Assembly: GCA_903871545.1 (NCBI GenBank)
Contig: CAIQHG010000012.1
Span: 1 to 64,000 of the forward strand
Direction of reading: 5' to 3'
DNA length: 64,000 nucleotides
Origin: an uncultured Burkholderiales bacterium
GTDB lineage: Bacteria; Pseudomonadota; Gammaproteobacteria; Burkholderiales; Burkholderiaceae_C
Shown here: positions 51,778 through 60,954 of the stretch, in pieces
How the letters are laid out: every line of letters begins with the position of its first letter
Position numbering within the stretch: the first letter of the stretch is position 1
Translations under genes and position numbers: made by a program
Notes under the pieces: model-generated
The model's database searches: none
Seen by the model: only the letters and a program-made list of their open reading frames with translations
Told to the model about the DNA's origin: nothing

Positions 51778-52902
51778 TTATTGACCCAAAATGAGTGTGG
51801 AATGGGTGTGCATGATTCCGCCTTGATTACTGATAATGCATTTTTTAGCGCCAGGCACTTGCAAATTGGCCTCGCCTCTCATTTGACGTACTCCCTCAAT
51901 AACCAACTGCATTCCCGGCATACCCGTCTCCGATAAAAGGCCACCCGCGGTGTTGATGGGCAATTCACCCCCAATTTCTACACGCCCCGCTTCAACAAAA
52001 TGTCCTCCCTCTCCCTTTTTGCAAAAACCGTAATCCTCTAGCGTCATGAGCGGCACAATGCTAAAGCAATCATAGAGCTGGGCGACATCGATGTCTTTGG
52101 GCTTTAGGCCAGCCATTTTGAATGCAGTTTGCGCCGAGACTGCGGCAGCTGTAGAGGTTAGAACGGGTCTTTGAGCCACTTCCCAAGATGTTTGACCTTG
52201 ACCGAATCCCAAAACAGCGACCGGTTTTTTAACTCCTAACTCCTTAGCCTTTGATGCAGACATGAGTACGACAGCTGCGCCCCCATCAGAGACTAAACAA
52301 CAATCATCCCTTTTCAAAGGTGCAACGATTAGCCGAGACGCTTGGTACTCCTCAATCGTTAAGGGCTTCCTTAGCTGCGCTTTCGGATTGGCTGCGCCGT
52401 GACGACGACAAGCAACCGCGATTGCGCCAAGCTGTGAGCTCTTGGTGCCGAACTCCTGCATATGGCGCCTAGCTATCATGGCGTAACCCGAGGGCGTGCC
52501 GAACCAGCCGTATACATCGTCATCTCCCCACGCCTTCTCGTAAGCGCTGCGGGAACCTGTTTTAGGGTTATCGGCGAAACAAACCACCGCAACCTCGCAT
52601 TGCCCGGCCTCAATTGCCATGTAGGCGTACCCAATCATGCTGCTGTTGGCTGCGCCTCCTTGGTCCCAAACACCCCCGATACGCGGCACTATGCCTAGTG
52701 ACTCTGCGAGTTTTTGACCGTACATCATCTCCCAACTTGAGGTCGGAAATTTAACAAATAATCCATCAACGCTACTTTTTTCAACACCAGCGTCCTCGAG
52801 CGCTTTGCGCACTGCCTCCACATTCATGGAGATGGTGCTGCGCCCCTCTAGTTTGCCGAAATCGGTATGGCCAACGCCTGCTATAACTACTCTTTCTTGC
52901 AT
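51778..52902 (-). CDS. Thiolase-like / lipid-transfer-protein family enzyme without nucleophilic Cys
   Basis: Thiolase-fold protein of 374 aa of the SCP2-thiolase/Ltp branch. Where condensing thiolases have the acyl-accepting Cys, it reads VWDQGGAANSSMIGYAYMAI, and the late region reads INTAGGLLSETGMPG without the GHP motif. QLYDCFSIVPLMTLEDYGFC is typical of the branch. With a DUF35 partner encoded next door, retro-aldol cleavage of a beta-hydroxyacyl-CoA, as for Ltp2, is more plausible than thiolysis. The start overlaps the CoA-transferase stop by one base. Confidence 0.83.
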   Translation of the reverse strand: MQERVVIAGVGHTDFGKLEGRSTISMNVEAVRKALEDAGVEKSSVDGLFVKFPTSSWEMMYGQKLAESLGIVPRIGGVWDQGGAANSSMIGYAYMAIEAGQCEVAVVCFADNPKTGSRSAYEKAWGDDDVYGWFGTPSGYAMIARRHMQEFGTKSSQLGAIAVACRRHGAANPKAQLRKPLTIEEYQASRLIVAPLKRDDCCLVSDGGAAVVLMSASKAKELGVKKPVAVLGFGQGQTSWEVAQRPVLTSTAAAVSAQTAFKMAGLKPKDIDVAQLYDCFSIVPLMTLEDYGFCKKGEGGHFVEAGRVEIGGELPINTAGGLLSETGMPGMQLVIEGVRQMRGEANLQVPGAKKCIISNQGGIMHTHSTLILGQ

Positions 52903-54098
52903 TAAATCACCTCTTCTTTTAAGAGTCCTTGAATTTGCTCTTTAGATAATCCTAACCACTCCCCGTAGACCTCTTGGTTGTTTGAACCGAGTTCCCCGCT
53001 CGGGACAAGCGCAATTGTTTCGCTGTCTTGATAGCGCATGGCAGAATTCATCAAACACACCCGCCCATACATAGGGTGATCTACCCACTCAAGCGCTTTG
53101 CGCTCATGCATATGAGCGTCATTAACCACCTCCCCTAAATCTCGAACTGGCGCACAGGGGACTTTGTGTTGCATTAAAAGATTAAACAAATCTTGCTTCT
53201 TATGGATATGTGTGAAGGCGCTTACAAGTTCATCAATCTCCTCCATATGGTCCACCCTCAGCTTTAAATTTTGGTAGGAGGGGTGAGTTACTAAATCAGT
53301 GCGATTCATCGCTTTTAATAATGAATGCCAGTGTTTTTCACCTACACAAATAATGGCAATATGACCATCTTGAGTTGGATAGACGTTATAAGGTGCCTCA
53401 GCTAATCCGCCGTGCCTGTTACCGGTCCTAGGAACTGCAGTCCCTTTGGAGCCGAAATACAAACCTAAATTAGAACTAAGTGAGGGGTATACAGCCTCTT
53501 GCATTGAGACTTCAACTTGACGACCCAGTCCCGTTCTCTCACGCTCAAAAAGGGCAGTCATAACAGCCCCGTATAGATGCACGCCTCCAAAGAAATCACA
53601 AAGCGCGGGCCCCGCTTTAACCGGTGGACGATCTGCAAAGCCAGTCACGTTCATTACCCCCGCCATCGCTTGAACGGTCAAGTCCATCGCGGGATAGTCT
53701 TTGTTGGGACCGCTCGTCCCGTAGCCTGAACCTGCGCCGTAAATTAGCCTAGGGTTTTCTTTAACTAAATCATCAAAACCCAGTCCCAATCTTTGCATGG
53801 TGCCGGGGGCGAAGTTTTCAATCAAAATATCTGCTCTCCTCACCATCTCTTTAAGCAACTCTTTGCCCTTTTCACTTTTTAAATTAAGTGTGACAAATGT
53901 TTTATTCGAGTTCAGCATAGCAAAGGGCAACGCTGCCCCCCCCACAACGCTCCTACGTCTGAGATGCTCACCCCCCCTTGACTCAATTTTGATGACCTTT
54001 GCCCCTGCCATTGCCATAAGAAATGTGCAGTAAGGGCCGTTATAAATCTGCCCAAGATCTACAACCGTGATACCACTCAGTGGCAAAGGGCGACTCAT
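52902..54098 (-). CDS. CaiB/BaiF family III CoA-transferase
   Basis: Moves CoA between organic acids. The 398-aa protein starts at an ATG at 54098 (MSRPLPLSGITVVDLGQ), one base after the upstream stop, not at the longer ORF-track start. The N-terminal NGPYCTFLMAMAGAKVIKIE, ILIENFAPGTMQRLGLG and the catalytic Asp in YPAMDLTVQAMAG are visible, followed by QEAVYPSL and RTGNRHGGLAEAPYNVYPTQDGH. It offers an ATP-independent activation route besides the synthetase at 41269. Confidence 0.9.
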   Translation of the reverse strand: MSRPLPLSGITVVDLGQIYNGPYCTFLMAMAGAKVIKIESRGGEHLRRRSVVGGAALPFAMLNSNKTFVTLNLKSEKGKELLKEMVRRADILIENFAPGTMQRLGLGFDDLVKENPRLIYGAGSGYGTSGPNKDYPAMDLTVQAMAGVMNVTGFADRPPVKAGPALCDFFGGVHLYGAVMTALFERERTGLGRQVEVSMQEAVYPSLSSNLGLYFGSKGTAVPRTGNRHGGLAEAPYNVYPTQDGHIAIICVGEKHWHSLLKAMNRTDLVTHPSYQNLKLRVDHMEEIDELVSAFTHIHKKQDLFNLLMQHKVPCAPVRDLGEVVNDAHMHERKALEWVDHPMYGRVCLMNSAMRYQDSETIALVPSGELGSNNQEVYGEWLGLSKEQIQGLLKEEVI

Positions 54099-54099
54099 T

Positions 54100-54876
54100 T
54101 TATTCGCCCTTAAATTGAGGAGGACGTTTCTCAGCAAAAGCCTTAGCGCCTTCTGCGACGTCTTGTGTAGATTGAAGCATTCGAGCGATTAATCTCTCAA
54201 GCCTCAGCCCGCTTTGCAAATCAAGATCTCTGCTGCGTATGGCAAGCTCTTTCGCGGCTTGCACGGCTAAGGGTGCATTTGCTGCTATTTTCTTTGCGTA
54301 GGCATAAGCGGTAGGCAAAAGCTCCTCTAAACTCACCACCTTATTCACCAAACCCCAACGCTCTGCGGTTTGAGCGTTGAAGGAGTCTCCCGTCAAAAGT
54401 ATTTCCATTGCAATTGCGTAAGGTACTTGGCTTATGATTCGTTGCGTGCCCCCGTTGGCAGCAATGATTCCCCTTTTGACCTCCGCTAAATTAAAAGTAG
54501 CGTGTGTAGCTGCTATTCGAATGTCCGTTGCTAACATCAAGGTCACCCCGCCCCCTAAACAAAAGCCGTTCACGGCTGAGATGACGGGCTTCCAGACTTC
54601 GAGGCCACGATTTAAGAGTTGATCGGCTTGGGTTAACCACATTTGGGACATGGGTGTGGGAGCAGTTATAAAGCTCTTAATATCAGCCCCAGTAGTAAAA
54701 GATTTCTCACCCGCTCCAGTCACAATGGCCACTCTAATTTTAGGATCATCTCGCACACTAATCCAAGCGTTGGAGAGCCCTTGGTAATGCTCGGCATCCA
54801 TTGCATTGAGTTTTTCTGGGCGGTTGATCGTAATGAGCGCAATTCCAGCATCGTCTACTTTAAAGTCTATGGACAT
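54100..54876 (-). CDS. Enoyl-CoA hydratase/isomerase (crotonase)
   Basis: Crotonase of 258 aa from the internal ATG at 54876 (MSIDFKVDDAGIALITINRP); the 294-aa ORF includes sequence from the upstream gene. The oxyanion-hole segments are KSFTTGADIKSF and AVNGFCLGGGVTLML. Both catalytic Glu positions of hydratases appear kept (NLAEVKRGIIAANGGTQ and IAMEILLTGDSF), so true hydration is likely. The C-terminus ends FAEKRPPQFKGE as usual. It lies between acyl-CoA dehydrogenase and CoA-transferase genes. Confidence 0.9.
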   Translation of the reverse strand: MSIDFKVDDAGIALITINRPEKLNAMDAEHYQGLSNAWISVRDDPKIRVAIVTGAGEKSFTTGADIKSFITAPTPMSQMWLTQADQLLNRGLEVWKPVISAVNGFCLGGGVTLMLATDIRIAATHATFNLAEVKRGIIAANGGTQRIISQVPYAIAMEILLTGDSFNAQTAERWGLVNKVVSLEELLPTAYAYAKKIAANAPLAVQAAKELAIRSRDLDLQSGLRLERLIARMLQSTQDVAEGAKAFAEKRPPQFKGE

Positions 54877-54878
54877 TA

Positions 54879-56096
54879 TTAACCCCTTGTTCGGTTGCTG
54901 CCTAATAGATCTCGAGAAATCACCATACGGTGCACCTCTGAGGGACCTTCTCCAATCCGTTTGATACGCATCTCTCTGTACCAACGCTCAAGAGGCATTT
55001 CCTGAGAAACCCCCAAACCTCCGAATATTTGCATACACCGGTCTACAATTCGTCCAGCAGTTTCGGTTCCAAATACTTTTGCAACCGATGCGTCAACTTT
55101 GATATTTTTATTTAAATCAGCATTCCACGCAGCTTGGTAAACCACTAGTTTGGCTGCCCTCAGCTCAATCGCAGAGTCTGCAATCATCCACTGAATCGCT
55201 TGTTTCTCAGCCAAAAGGCTTCCAAAAACTTTTCTTTGCTTTGCCCATTCAATGGCCAACTCGAGCGCAGCCTCCGCTATACCAAGGGTGGCTGCAGCGT
55301 AGGGTACTCGCCCGTGCAACAACCAGTCCTCGGCAAGTGCAAAGCCCTGCCCCTCCCCTCCTAAACGATCTTCTACGGGAATTTCGTAATTATCAAAATG
55401 AACCTCATAAGGAGAATAGGAACGAATGACAGGTATGGGTTTAAGGGAAATTCCCGGCCTGTCCGTTGAGATTATGAAACTTGTGATCGCACCTCTTCCT
55501 TTTTCCTCCCCCGTTAATGCAAAGACTATTCCCCATTTAGCTTGCCCTGCACCGGAAATCCAAATCTTTGTACCGTTCAGCACGTATCGATCCCCCTTTA
55601 AGACGGCTTTTGCCTGAATGGAACGGCTTGGGTCAGAGCCACCACTGGCCTCACTGATGGCTACAAATGCTTTTTCTCCTGAATTTACGTTTGCAATTCC
55701 GTATTTCTCAATCTGGGCCTTTGTGCCTTTCCAAATCACGTTCGGTGGGTCAAAACCAAAGGCTCCACATCCCGCAATGTAGGCGCCCATTTTGCATTTG
55801 GCAGCCTCCTCTGCAGCGATGCATTGGCCCAGTAAATTAAGACCTGCTCCCCCGTACTCCGCGGGCGTCTCGAAACACCATAAACCAACATCTCTAGCTT
55901 TTTTTTGTAGTTTCTTTAACGGTTCTGGCTCAAGTGTGTAGGCGTCGTGTGGCAATCGGTCCTCAAGCGGCTTCACCTCCTGCTGCATGAAGCGGCGGAT
56001 AGTGTCTCTGAGCATTTCGAACTCTTGAGGCATTTCCCATGCGCCTAAAGAGGGCTCTAATAGTTTGGAGATTTCTTCTTGAGAAATATTTGTCAT
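54879..56096 (-). CDS. Acyl-CoA dehydrogenase
   Basis: FAD-dependent alpha,beta-dehydrogenation of an acyl-CoA, electrons going to ETF. The 405-aa protein has AISEASGGSDPSRSIQAKA, YVLNGTKIWISGAGQAKW, the middle beta domain, GRVPYAAATLGIAEAALELA and QIFGGLGVSQEMPLERWYREMR with IGEGPSEVHRMV at the end, where the family C-terminal Glu/Arg pattern is normal. It precedes the enoyl-CoA hydratase in transcription, giving consecutive beta-oxidation-type steps. Confidence 0.92.
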   Translation of the reverse strand: MTNISQEEISKLLEPSLGAWEMPQEFEMLRDTIRRFMQQEVKPLEDRLPHDAYTLEPEPLKKLQKKARDVGLWCFETPAEYGGAGLNLLGQCIAAEEAAKCKMGAYIAGCGAFGFDPPNVIWKGTKAQIEKYGIANVNSGEKAFVAISEASGGSDPSRSIQAKAVLKGDRYVLNGTKIWISGAGQAKWGIVFALTGEEKGRGAITSFIISTDRPGISLKPIPVIRSYSPYEVHFDNYEIPVEDRLGGEGQGFALAEDWLLHGRVPYAAATLGIAEAALELAIEWAKQRKVFGSLLAEKQAIQWMIADSAIELRAAKLVVYQAAWNADLNKNIKVDASVAKVFGTETAGRIVDRCMQIFGGLGVSQEMPLERWYREMRIKRIGEGPSEVHRMVISRDLLGSNRTRG

Positions 56097-56154
56097 GATT
56101 TTGTTTAGGTTGTTTTATAAAAAAAGGATCTTTATTAGTTAAGTCGACTAGTTA

Positions 56155-58005
56155 TTAGCTTTGTGCGCTTGCCTGCGACGCCTTGGCCCTGGGGTTTGAG
56201 AATTGATTTTTCAGTTCATTAAGACTGTGCTTTCTCTTGTCCAACAGCGCCGCTCTTTTGGTCGCGCTCGCTTGTCGGTCCAATCGGTAAGTCCTGTGCC
56301 CTGCCCCCTCAGCATCACCCGCAGAGTCAGGCGCAGGTGCAATAACTACACCGTATTTCTCAAGGGCCGAAGACTCGTTGATGTAGCCGCGGTTCAAGTC
56401 CAACTGGACGCTGTCTAAATCGCGCTCGAGGGGGTCACCAAAGCCACCCCCGCCCGGGGAGGCAGCACGCAAAGAGTCGCCTGGTTTGAGAAGTTGTTTT
56501 TCTTCCTTACTTCTGAAGTGAGGAATCCACTTTTTACCCTGGGTCTCGAACTCAACATGGCTCGGGGACGCTGGTCCACCTCCTTGAACGCCAAAGGGGG
56601 CGTAATCCACTCGATCACCCAACACGGATACAACGCACTCTGACCATGCAGTGAAACCGTAAGAGGTCCCGCATCCGCCCCTGTGCCAACCCGCTCCGCC
56701 TGAGTTCTCCCTGAGCGCAAAGTAATCAAACCTTAATGGAAATCGATGCTCGCACATCTCTAGGGACATAAAATTAGCCATCGACTGGGGCGGGTTTCCG
56801 TTGACTAAACCATCACTCGCCTTTGAAGCGCCGTACCCCCCTGGGTAAGGAAATACTCCGACAAAATAATTGTTGCTGCGTGGGTGGGTGCCGCTTACGG
56901 TCACAACCCCAGTTGTTCCAAAAAAGGCAGCCGGAGCTTTGTCTGGAATGATTTGAGACATAGCCCCAAAAATCAAATCTATGACACGGCCCACCCCTTC
57001 AAGGTATCCCCCGACAGGGGCAGGGTACTGGGCGGACAAAACCGTTTTATCGGGGAGCGTAAAGTGAATCGGCCTAAACGTTCCTCCGTTCACTGGGACG
57101 TCGGGGAAGATGTGCTTGATGGCCACATAACTTGTCGATAAAGTCGTGTTACTCGACATATTCAAAGGACCCTTTGCGGTGGCACCTGTGCCCGTGAAAT
57201 CAAAATGCATTTCATCGCCTTTGACGGTAATCTTTAACCTAATAGGAATAGGTTGATCTGTGATTCCGTCGTTGTCAAAGAAATCTTCATAGGCGTATTC
57301 CCCGTCTTTGAGCTCTTCAATATAAGAGCGCATTTGACGCTCTGAGTACTCAATCATCTCATTTAAGCACGTGGAAAGTACAGCCCTGCCATAGCGTTTA
57401 ACCAAAGTCTCTATTCCACGGGTACCCACACTAAACACGTTTGCCATCGCAGACAAGTCGCCTGAGATTTCTTTGGGCAATCTGACGTTTGCGGTAAACA
57501 TACTAACTAGCGCCGTGTTTAGTTTGCCAGCTTCATAGAGTTTGACCGGGGGAATGATGATCCCCTCTTGGTGGATCTCTGTAGCTTTGGGCGCCCACCC
57601 ACCCGGGACATTTCCACCAATATCCATCCAGTGACCTGTGGTTGCCATCACTGCAAAGAGTTCGTTGTCTACAAAAACGGGGGCAATCAACTGAACATCT
57701 TGAAGATGGCTCCCGCCAATGTAGGGATCGTTCAAAATCCACATATCGCCTGGTTTAAAGCCCCCCTCTAGCCGGGCTTTTTCAATGACATGTTGAACAG
57801 TAAACTGCATATAGGCTAAGAAGACAGGTAAACCGTACCTGCCCTGTGCAATGGTCTCCCCCGTTGTAGGATGAAAAATACCGTTTGCACAATCATTGGT
57901 CTCTGAGATGATGGGGGAGATGGCTGCATGTATTAAATGCAGATCCATCTCATCTGCTATTTGCTCTAAACTACCCCTGACGACGGCTAAAGTTACTGGA
58001 TCCAT
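56155..58005 (-). CDS. hyuB: Hydantoinase B/oxoprolinase family protein (HyuB-like)
   Basis: Large HyuB-type subunit of 616 aa. It has the family N-terminus DPVTLAVVRGSLEQIADEMD, GDMWILNDPYIGGSHLQDVQ, FDFTGTGATAKGPLNMSSN, and the Gly-rich SPGGGGFGDPLERD, followed by a lysine-rich tail. HyuA/HyuB pairs act as ATP-dependent hydantoinases or oxoprolinases, and relatives form acetone and acetophenone carboxylases. The TAATG overlap with hyuA implies a heteromeric complex. In a CoA-thioester operon a carboxylase or amidase role are both possible. Confidence 0.87.
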   Translation of the reverse strand: MDPVTLAVVRGSLEQIADEMDLHLIHAAISPIISETNDCANGIFHPTTGETIAQGRYGLPVFLAYMQFTVQHVIEKARLEGGFKPGDMWILNDPYIGGSHLQDVQLIAPVFVDNELFAVMATTGHWMDIGGNVPGGWAPKATEIHQEGIIIPPVKLYEAGKLNTALVSMFTANVRLPKEISGDLSAMANVFSVGTRGIETLVKRYGRAVLSTCLNEMIEYSERQMRSYIEELKDGEYAYEDFFDNDGITDQPIPIRLKITVKGDEMHFDFTGTGATAKGPLNMSSNTTLSTSYVAIKHIFPDVPVNGGTFRPIHFTLPDKTVLSAQYPAPVGGYLEGVGRVIDLIFGAMSQIIPDKAPAAFFGTTGVVTVSGTHPRSNNYFVGVFPYPGGYGASKASDGLVNGNPPQSMANFMSLEMCEHRFPLRFDYFALRENSGGAGWHRGGCGTSYGFTAWSECVVSVLGDRVDYAPFGVQGGGPASPSHVEFETQGKKWIPHFRSKEEKQLLKPGDSLRAASPGGGGFGDPLERDLDSVQLDLNRGYINESSALEKYGVVIAPAPDSAGDAEGAGHRTYRLDRQASATKRAALLDKRKHSLNELKNQFSNPRAKASQASAQS

Positions 58006-60029
58006 TATTTCAACCTTATCAATAAATTATTAAAAGAATCGACTTTAAGGGTCATATCTGGTTCAACCACGGTTGTGGTGTCTAGTTGCTCAATGATGGC
58101 TGGGCCATGAAGCGTCATTCCTGGCCTTAAGCTGGTGCGGGCGTAAATAGGCGTATCCATCCAGGCACCAAAATAAACGGGACGCTTACTTTTGATCTCA
58201 AGCTCTGAGGAAGTGTTTACACTTGGAGCGCGTTTTTGTTCTGCCGAGCTGGTTCTGAGTCCAATCGCAATGGTTCTCAAATGAACAATCACGATAGCAA
58301 TATCTTTTAAAGTGTTCCCAAACTGAGCGCTATAGGCGTCGTTAAAAGCTTGTTGCATCTGCTTTGGACTCCACCCCTTTTCAATCTCAACTCTGATTGA
58401 GTGAATTTGTCCGGTGTAGGCCATATCAGCCGCGTGTGTAATGCGAACCTCATCCACAGGCACTTGACTGTTTACGATTTGATCGTGAGCCTGCTTTATT
58501 TGCTGCTCAATGATTTGCGTGAGCTGCGCCTCAGGAATTAGATCCAGTCTTTTCTCAACAGTTTGAGAAATATCGTATCTTAAATCTGCGTACGCACAAC
58601 CCAGCGCACACAGCACGCCCGGGTACTCAGGAACCAACATCGTGCTGATGCCGACCTCCCTGATAAGGGCCCCGCCGTGAAGCGGTCCTGCACCCCCAAA
58701 GGCAACCATTGCAAAATCCCTTGGGTCTAATCCCCGCTCGATTGACATCAAGCGGATACGACCCGACATGCGTTGATTAACCACGGCCAATATAGCCTCG
58801 GCCATTTGCTCCATAGTGAGATTTAGTTTGGCGCCCATCTCCCTCACAGCTTTCTTGGCACCCTCTACATCAAGACGAGCATTCTGTCCATTCATTAAAC
58901 TTTCCGGATTTATTCGTCCGAGCACTACGTTTGCATCCGTGACCGTTGGCTCTGTACCGCCTCTTTTAAAAGCAACTGGACCCGGCACCGCCCCAGCACT
59001 CCTGGGACCTACCTGCAGCATTCCCCCACGGTCAAGAAAAGCAATACTTCCTCCCCCTGCGCCAATCGTATGAACATCAATCATGGGCAAACGAAGCGGA
59101 ATCCTAAAATCCAGATTGGTCATTTCAGCAATTTTTGGTTGGCCGTTGATTACAACAGCCACATCAAAGCTTGTACCCCCCATGTCTGCAGTGATGATGT
59201 GTGAAAAGCCGGCTTGAGTGGCTAAACGAGCTGAGGCGGTAACCCCCGCCGCTGGCCCTGAGCGAACAATGTAGGCCGCTCGTTCAGCCAATTGCTTTAG
59301 GGGAGCAACGCCGCCGTTTGACTGCATGATGGCAACCTCACGGTTAAAGCCCCAGTGGTTTAAACGTTCAGCTAAATTTTTGGCATATTTAGACACCAAG
59401 GGCTGAAGAAATCCTTGAACTACAGCGGTGCTTGTTCGCTCAAATTCATAGTACTCCCTGACCACAGAAGTAGAGGTCACAACCTCCCAAGAGGAATTGA
59501 TTTCATTTAATATTTCCTGCGCTCTGAGCTCGTGAATGGGGTTTGCATAGGAATGCATAAAGGCAATCACAACAGACTGAACACCGCTCAGCTTTAAGGT
59601 CTCGGCCAAGACCTTTAAAGCCTTCTCATCTAGAGGCTCAAGCACTTTGCCCTCATAATCCAACCGCTCTTGGATTTCGAAGCGAAGTTCCCGAGGAATC
59701 AACGGTTCATGCGTTCCCTCAAGACCATACATATTGGGTCTGTCGCGTCTACCCAACTCTAAAAGATCTCTAAAACCACGAGTCGTGATAAGTGCGCAGC
59801 GTGCGCCTTTTCGCTCAATTATGGCGTTCGTTGCAATGGTCGTTCCATGCAAAATGGCGTTTAATTCGTCAGGACTTATATTTGCATTTTTTAAAGAATC
59901 CAACAACCCAACTGAAGGATCATGAGGGGTTGAGGGAACTTTTAATATTAAATGTGGCCGAGTTGAACTGCCAGAAAAATAGAGATCTGTAAAAGTACCC
60001 CCCACATCTATACCGACAATTGCATTCAT
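58005..60029 (-). CDS. hyuA: Hydantoinase A/oxoprolinase family protein (HyuA-like)
   Basis: ATP-binding subunit of 674 aa with the actin-like ATPase fold. The phosphate-1 motif is VGIDVGGTFTDLYF, followed by HGTTIATNAIIERKGA, the second motif ITADMGGTSFDVAVV, TIGAGGGSIAFLDRGG and MVAFGGAGPLHG. The start has a GAAGGAA site and lies 27 bp after the GntR gene stop. The nucleotide-binding residues look intact, so an ATP-consuming reaction on an amide, lactam or ketone is expected. Confidence 0.88.
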   Translation of the reverse strand: MNAIVGIDVGGTFTDLYFSGSSTRPHLILKVPSTPHDPSVGLLDSLKNANISPDELNAILHGTTIATNAIIERKGARCALITTRGFRDLLELGRRDRPNMYGLEGTHEPLIPRELRFEIQERLDYEGKVLEPLDEKALKVLAETLKLSGVQSVVIAFMHSYANPIHELRAQEILNEINSSWEVVTSTSVVREYYEFERTSTAVVQGFLQPLVSKYAKNLAERLNHWGFNREVAIMQSNGGVAPLKQLAERAAYIVRSGPAAGVTASARLATQAGFSHIITADMGGTSFDVAVVINGQPKIAEMTNLDFRIPLRLPMIDVHTIGAGGGSIAFLDRGGMLQVGPRSAGAVPGPVAFKRGGTEPTVTDANVVLGRINPESLMNGQNARLDVEGAKKAVREMGAKLNLTMEQMAEAILAVVNQRMSGRIRLMSIERGLDPRDFAMVAFGGAGPLHGGALIREVGISTMLVPEYPGVLCALGCAYADLRYDISQTVEKRLDLIPEAQLTQIIEQQIKQAHDQIVNSQVPVDEVRITHAADMAYTGQIHSIRVEIEKGWSPKQMQQAFNDAYSAQFGNTLKDIAIVIVHLRTIAIGLRTSSAEQKRAPSVNTSSELEIKSKRPVYFGAWMDTPIYARTSLRPGMTLHGPAIIEQLDTTTVVEPDMTLKVDSFNNLLIRLK

Positions 60030-60056
60030 CTTCTTTCCTTCTAAATTAAATTGAGT

Positions 60057-60791
60057 TTATTTGGTTTGCATTTGGTTTACATTTGGTTTGCCAATCTCCT
60101 CAACACTTGTGATGTAAGCTGAGACGTGTTGGCTCATTCTTCTAAATGCCGACTCAGGGTTGGCCGATTCAATGGCCGTTATCACGCGCTGGTGAGCAAT
60201 TTCAACTGCTTTTCTTATTTCAATTGAATTGAAGTCAGTTACGTCTGTTGATTCATAAAATGATTTTGAAATAGCTGTCATAAATGCAATCAAGAGTTCG
60301 TTATGACTTGCTTTAACAACCTGTAAATGCCAAACCAAATTTGCTTTCAAAAATGCAGGAATATCCTCCCCCGATTCTTTTAAATTTGCATGTGCTTTCT
60401 TTAATTCTTGCAAATCCTCATTCGATCGATTTTGCGCAGCAAGTCGTGCAGCATGAGGCTCAATTGCCTCTCTTACCTCTGAGACGGCTTGCATCCTAAT
60501 TCCCTGGCCTTTGATAAAGATATCAATAGATTTTTCTATGCCTATGCTTGAGGGCTTAATCACCTCTGAGCCACCTTTTCTGCCGGTTCGTATGGCGATC
60601 AACCCCTCACCCTCTAATATTCTCAAAGCCTCTCTGACCGAGGTTCTAGAGATGCTGGCACGCTCTGAGAGCTCTCGCTCATTGGGCAACAACATTCCCT
60701 CGGGCAAAGAACCCGTTAATATTTGAGTGCGCAGGTTTAGAGCTAAATAGTCTGCCGCTTTGGGGATTAAAACTTTACTGATCTGGACCAT
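60057..60791 (-). CDS. FadR-like GntR-family transcriptional regulator (FCD domain)
   Basis: Regulator of 244 aa. The winged helix is visible in LPEGMLLPNERELSERASISRTSVREALRILEGEGLIAIRTGRKGG, the classic FadR-subfamily DNA-reading segment. The FCD effector domain follows (VREAIEPHAARLAAQN, FLKANLVWHLQVVKASHN, EIAHQRVITAIESANPESAFRRM), with Asn/His metal-ligand candidates. It is the first gene of the giant minus-strand operon and lies next to a TGGT-N3-ACCA element, so autoregulation together with control of the divergent genes is likely. Confidence 0.88.
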   Translation of the reverse strand: MVQISKVLIPKAADYLALNLRTQILTGSLPEGMLLPNERELSERASISRTSVREALRILEGEGLIAIRTGRKGGSEVIKPSSIGIEKSIDIFIKGQGIRMQAVSEVREAIEPHAARLAAQNRSNEDLQELKKAHANLKESGEDIPAFLKANLVWHLQVVKASHNELLIAFMTAISKSFYESTDVTDFNSIEIRKAVEIAHQRVITAIESANPESAFRRMSQHVSAYITSVEEIGKPNVNQMQTK

Positions 60792-60845
60792 TTGTTAAAC
60801 GCAAAGAGTTATCTTTATTAAAAACAAAACTATTTTTATTTAAAA

Positions 60846-60856
60846 TGGTTGGACCA
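60846..60856. promoter_or_regulatory. Candidate FadR/GntR operator TGGT-N3-ACCA
   Basis: TGGTTGGACCA forms the palindrome TGGT-N3-ACCA expected for FadR-subfamily GntR regulators. It lies 55 bp upstream of the GntR start and about 100 bp upstream of the divergent double-crotonase gene, in the only promoter region shared by both. A second partial copy (TGGACCA) overlaps the GntR start codon at about 60785. Confidence 0.6.
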
Positions 60857-60954
60857 AATACAGTCGTTTTCCCTAATTAGGCGTAATTACTTCATCACTT
60901 TTATATGTTTTTAAGCTAGTATCGAGACAAATAAACGCTTAATTAGTCCTTACT

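Noticed and set aside
56415-56729. 104-aa minus-strand ORF inside hyuB
   Set aside because: Alternative frame of a well-supported hyuB gene; no recognisable motif.
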